Assembly (NCBI GenBank): GCA_964528765.1
Contig: CAZGVA010000044.1
Span: 1-7,110, forward strand
Length of the DNA: 7,110 nt
Source of the DNA: JABICX01 sp964528765
GTDB lineage: Archaea; Nanobdellota; Nanobdellia; UBA10117; JABICX01
Direction: 5' to 3'
Position 1 is the first letter of the stretch, and every line of letters starts with the position of its first letter. A program made the translations under genes and the position numbers. Under the pieces are notes generated by a model that ran no database searches, was not told where the DNA came from, and saw only the letters and a list, made by a program, of their open reading frames with translations. Shown one piece after another: positions 6,010 to 7,110 of the stretch.

Positions 6010-6274
6010 TTCTGTATTGAAAGTGTATTTTTGGTTAGTTGAAAAAAAAGAATTATCTCAGAAAGATTTGCGTGATTTAAGTAATCTTTCAGAAAGAGCA
6101 GTTCGATACGCTCTTGAATTTTTAAAGAAAGAAAGATTGATTGTAGAAATAGTAAATTTTCTTGATATTCGTTCTAAAATTTATAAAATTGCCTCTGTAG
6201 CTCACTTAGTAGAGCAGCGGTCTTGTAAATCGCAGGTTGGGAGTGCAAATCTTCCCAGAGGCTTGGAGATATAA
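5990..6274 (+). CDS. Small winged-helix DNA-binding protein whose frame runs into tRNA-Thr
   Basis: The region beginning SVLKVYFWLVEKKELSQKDL and continuing through LSNLSERAVRYALEFLKKER is a typical winged helix-turn-helix: helix 1, helix 2 (SQKDLRDLS), recognition helix (SERAVRYALEFLKKE), then a wing ending in DIRSKIYKI. This is the usual form of short archaeal TrmB/MarR-like regulators, and DNA binding is inferred from that. The fold ends at about 6190, but there is no stop codon: the frame passes in phase into tRNA-Thr at 6191 and ends at TAA 6272-6274. Start choice is uncertain. ATG 5990 is about 31 nt after AAATTTAAAA (5954-5963), as for a leaderless start; GTG 5966 and GTG 5996 are also in frame. 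No Shine-Dalgarno is present. The frame upstream (SECPG...GECPT) joins well to SVLKVYF if one base is skipped near 6010, so the gene may be frame-broken. Confidence 0.55.
   Translation: MKVSAPHSVLKVYFWLVEKKELSQKDLRDLSNLSERAVRYALEFLKKERLIVEIVNFLDIRSKIYKIASVAHLVEQRSCKSQVGSANLPRGLEI
6191..6263 (+). tRNA. tRNA-Thr (anticodon TGT)
   Basis: The full cloverleaf can be drawn in 73 nt. The acceptor stem GCCTCTG/CAGAGGC has 7 Watson-Crick pairs. The D stem is GCTC/GAGC. The anticodon stem is GCGGT/ATCGC with loop CTTGTAA, giving anticodon TGT at 6224-6226, and the T stem is GGGAG/CTTCC with one G-T pair. G1-C72, C2-G71 and anticodon G35-U36 fit threonine identity. The discriminator is T73, as in archaeal tRNA-Thr, and CCA is not encoded. 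A37 is the t6A site. Two loops are unusual. The D loop ACTTAGTA has C15 and A18 where R15 and G18 are expected, and the T loop TGCAAAT has G55 in place of the near-universal T55. G19 and C56 are kept. No own promoter fits: the AAATTTATAAAATT just upstream is too close to the 5' end. It is therefore probably cut from the wHTH-thrS transcript. Confidence 0.9.
6265..6270 (+). promoter_or_regulatory. Shine-Dalgarno GGAGAT for thrS, directly after the tRNA
   Basis: GGAGAT starts 2 nt after tRNA base 73 and ends 5 nt before the ATG at 6276. RNase Z cleavage after the discriminator would release a thrS mRNA with a 12-nt leader carrying this site. It supports ATG 6276 over the in-frame ATG at 6321. 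Confidence 0.55.
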
Positions 6275-6275
6275 A

Positions 6276-7110
6276 ATGAAAGAACAAAAGAATTTAAAAG
6301 AAGAGAAAGGTAATCCTAGTATGGAACATCCGGATGAGAAACTACCAGATAATGATCATAGGATTATTGGCCAGAAATTAGATATGTATAGCATAAGTGA
6401 TAACATTGGAGCAGGTTTACCGTTATTTCACCCAAATGGTGCAATCTTTTGGAGAATCTGCGAAGATTTTATGATAAAAGAGCTGCTTAAGCGAGGGTAC
6501 CAAATTGTGCGAAGTCCCCATATTTTCAGAGCACAAGTCTGGAAAAAATCAGGACATTACGCAAAATTTAAAGAAAATATGTTTTTTACTGAAGTTGAAG
6601 GCAAAGAGTTTGGTATTAAGCCAATGAATTGCCCAGCACATATTTATGTATATAAGAACAAAAGTCATAGTTATCGTGAATTACCTATTCGATTAGCAGA
6701 GATTGCAACAGTTTATCGAAATGAATTATCTGGAACTCTAAATGGTTTAACTCGCGTAATTGGTTTTGCGCAAGATGATGCACACATTTTCTGTACTGAA
6801 GGCCAAATTGAATCAGAAGTAGCAAATATGCTTAAATTAACTGCAGAAATATACGAAGCTTTTGGTTTAAAATTAAGTAAAGTTTATTTGTCAACTATGC
6901 CTGAAAAACATTTAGGTGATGAGAAAATATGGCAAAAAGCTGAGAAAAAATTGGAAGCAGCATTAAAGAAAAATAAAATTAATTATGAAATAAACAAAGG
7001 AGATGGTGCTTTTTATGGACCTAAAATTGATTCAAATATTAAAGATGCATTAGGTAGAGAATGGCAATTAGGAACTATTCAATTAGATTTTAATTTACCA
7101 GAGCGTTTCA
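6276..7110 (+). CDS. thrS: Threonyl-tRNA synthetase, catalytic-core form without N-terminal editing domains (partial, runs off right edge)
   Basis: This enzyme charges tRNA-Thr with threonine. The first 278 residues are present. After a charged 26-residue lead, the class II core begins at once: DHRIIGQKLDMYSI (27-40), motif 1 region GAGLPLFHPNGAIFWRICED (45-64), zinc-binding Cys119 in KPMNCPAH, motif 2 VYRNELSGTLNGLTRVIGFA (146-165), zinc-binding His170 in DDAHIFC, then GDGAFYGPKID (242-252) and GREWQLGTIQLDF (260-272). The third zinc ligand, motif 3 and the anticodon-binding domain lie past the edge. In standard bacterial ThrRS about 240 residues (TGS plus SAD editing domain) precede this point, and they are absent here; tRNA-Thr and the wHTH frame occupy that space. 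Core-only ThrRS is known in some archaea (with a separate editing protein) and in yeast mitochondria. The start at 6276 is supported by GGAGAT. Synthesis is probably tied to processing of the tRNA just upstream. Confidence 0.93.
   Translation, partial: MKEQKNLKEEKGNPSMEHPDEKLPDNDHRIIGQKLDMYSISDNIGAGLPLFHPNGAIFWRICEDFMIKELLKRGYQIVRSPHIFRAQVWKKSGHYAKFKENMFFTEVEGKEFGIKPMNCPAHIYVYKNKSHSYRELPIRLAEIATVYRNELSGTLNGLTRVIGFAQDDAHIFCTEGQIESEVANMLKLTAEIYEAFGLKLSKVYLSTMPEKHLGDEKIWQKAEKKLEAALKKNKINYEINKGDGAFYGPKIDSNIKDALGREWQLGTIQLDFNLPERF

Noticed and set aside
6177..6190. AAATTTATAAAATT as the tRNA promoter
   Set aside because: A TATA box this close to the tRNA 5' end would place initiation inside the tRNA, so the tRNA must come from a longer transcript.
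1..7110. CRISPR arrays, insertion sequences or attachment sites
   Set aside because: No evenly spaced direct repeats, no transposase or integrase frame, and no terminal inverted repeats were seen; the only repeats are the two bipartite copies at 5886-6009, and no tRNA-end duplication was found.

Overview
The window is an AT-rich stretch (roughly one third G+C by eye) that most likely comes from an archaeon, probably a small-genome DPANN-type lineage (Woesearchaeota/Pacearchaeota-like). Three things support this. The radical-SAM gene at 2102-3211 is of the archaeal/eukaryotic CDKAL1 type. First genes of transcripts have a TATA-like box about 24-35 nt before the start codon and no Shine-Dalgarno (leaderless or nearly so), while operon-internal genes have GGAGG/GGAG. 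The tRNA-Thr has discriminator U73. A CPR bacterium is the main alternative, and the lineage call is inference.

Layout. On the minus strand, 1-2010 holds a two-gene unit: a GHKL-type ATPase (352-2010) overlapping by 8 nt an unrecognised gene that starts at 359 behind a strong GGAGGT. The second gene's frame breaks near 90-125 but continues in the +1 frame off the left edge. 2102-3211 (minus) encodes a tRNA t6A37 methylthiotransferase that appears to lack the C-terminal TRAM domain. It is divergent from, and may share a TATA box with, a plus-strand pair: a membrane-anchored GxGYxYP-type putative glycoside hydrolase (3264-4889) and an aminoglycoside-phosphotransferase/homoserine-kinase-fold kinase (4873-5826) whose start overlaps the hydrolase's end. 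A 139-base gap follows, with a TATA box, a possible 16-residue leader ORF and part of a repeated GTGAGTGCCCC-like motif. Then come a small winged-helix protein, tRNA-Thr(UGU), and thrS (incomplete at the right edge), all on plus.

How the genes fit together. The right half is a threonine-decoding module: tRNA-Thr(UGU) sits 12 nt upstream of thrS, and no promoter of its own is visible, so it is probably cut from one transcript. The methylthiotransferase modifies t6A37, the modification expected on A37 of this tRNA. The ThrRS begins directly at its catalytic core and has no N-terminal TGS or editing domain. The GHKL pair is the best candidate for an undescribed system, but its function cannot be read from the sequence. 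The oddest structural points are the wHTH frame that runs without a stop exactly into tRNA base 1, the tRNA with A18/G55 in place of the canonical G18-U55 elbow pair, and the codon-phased repeats in front of the wHTH gene.
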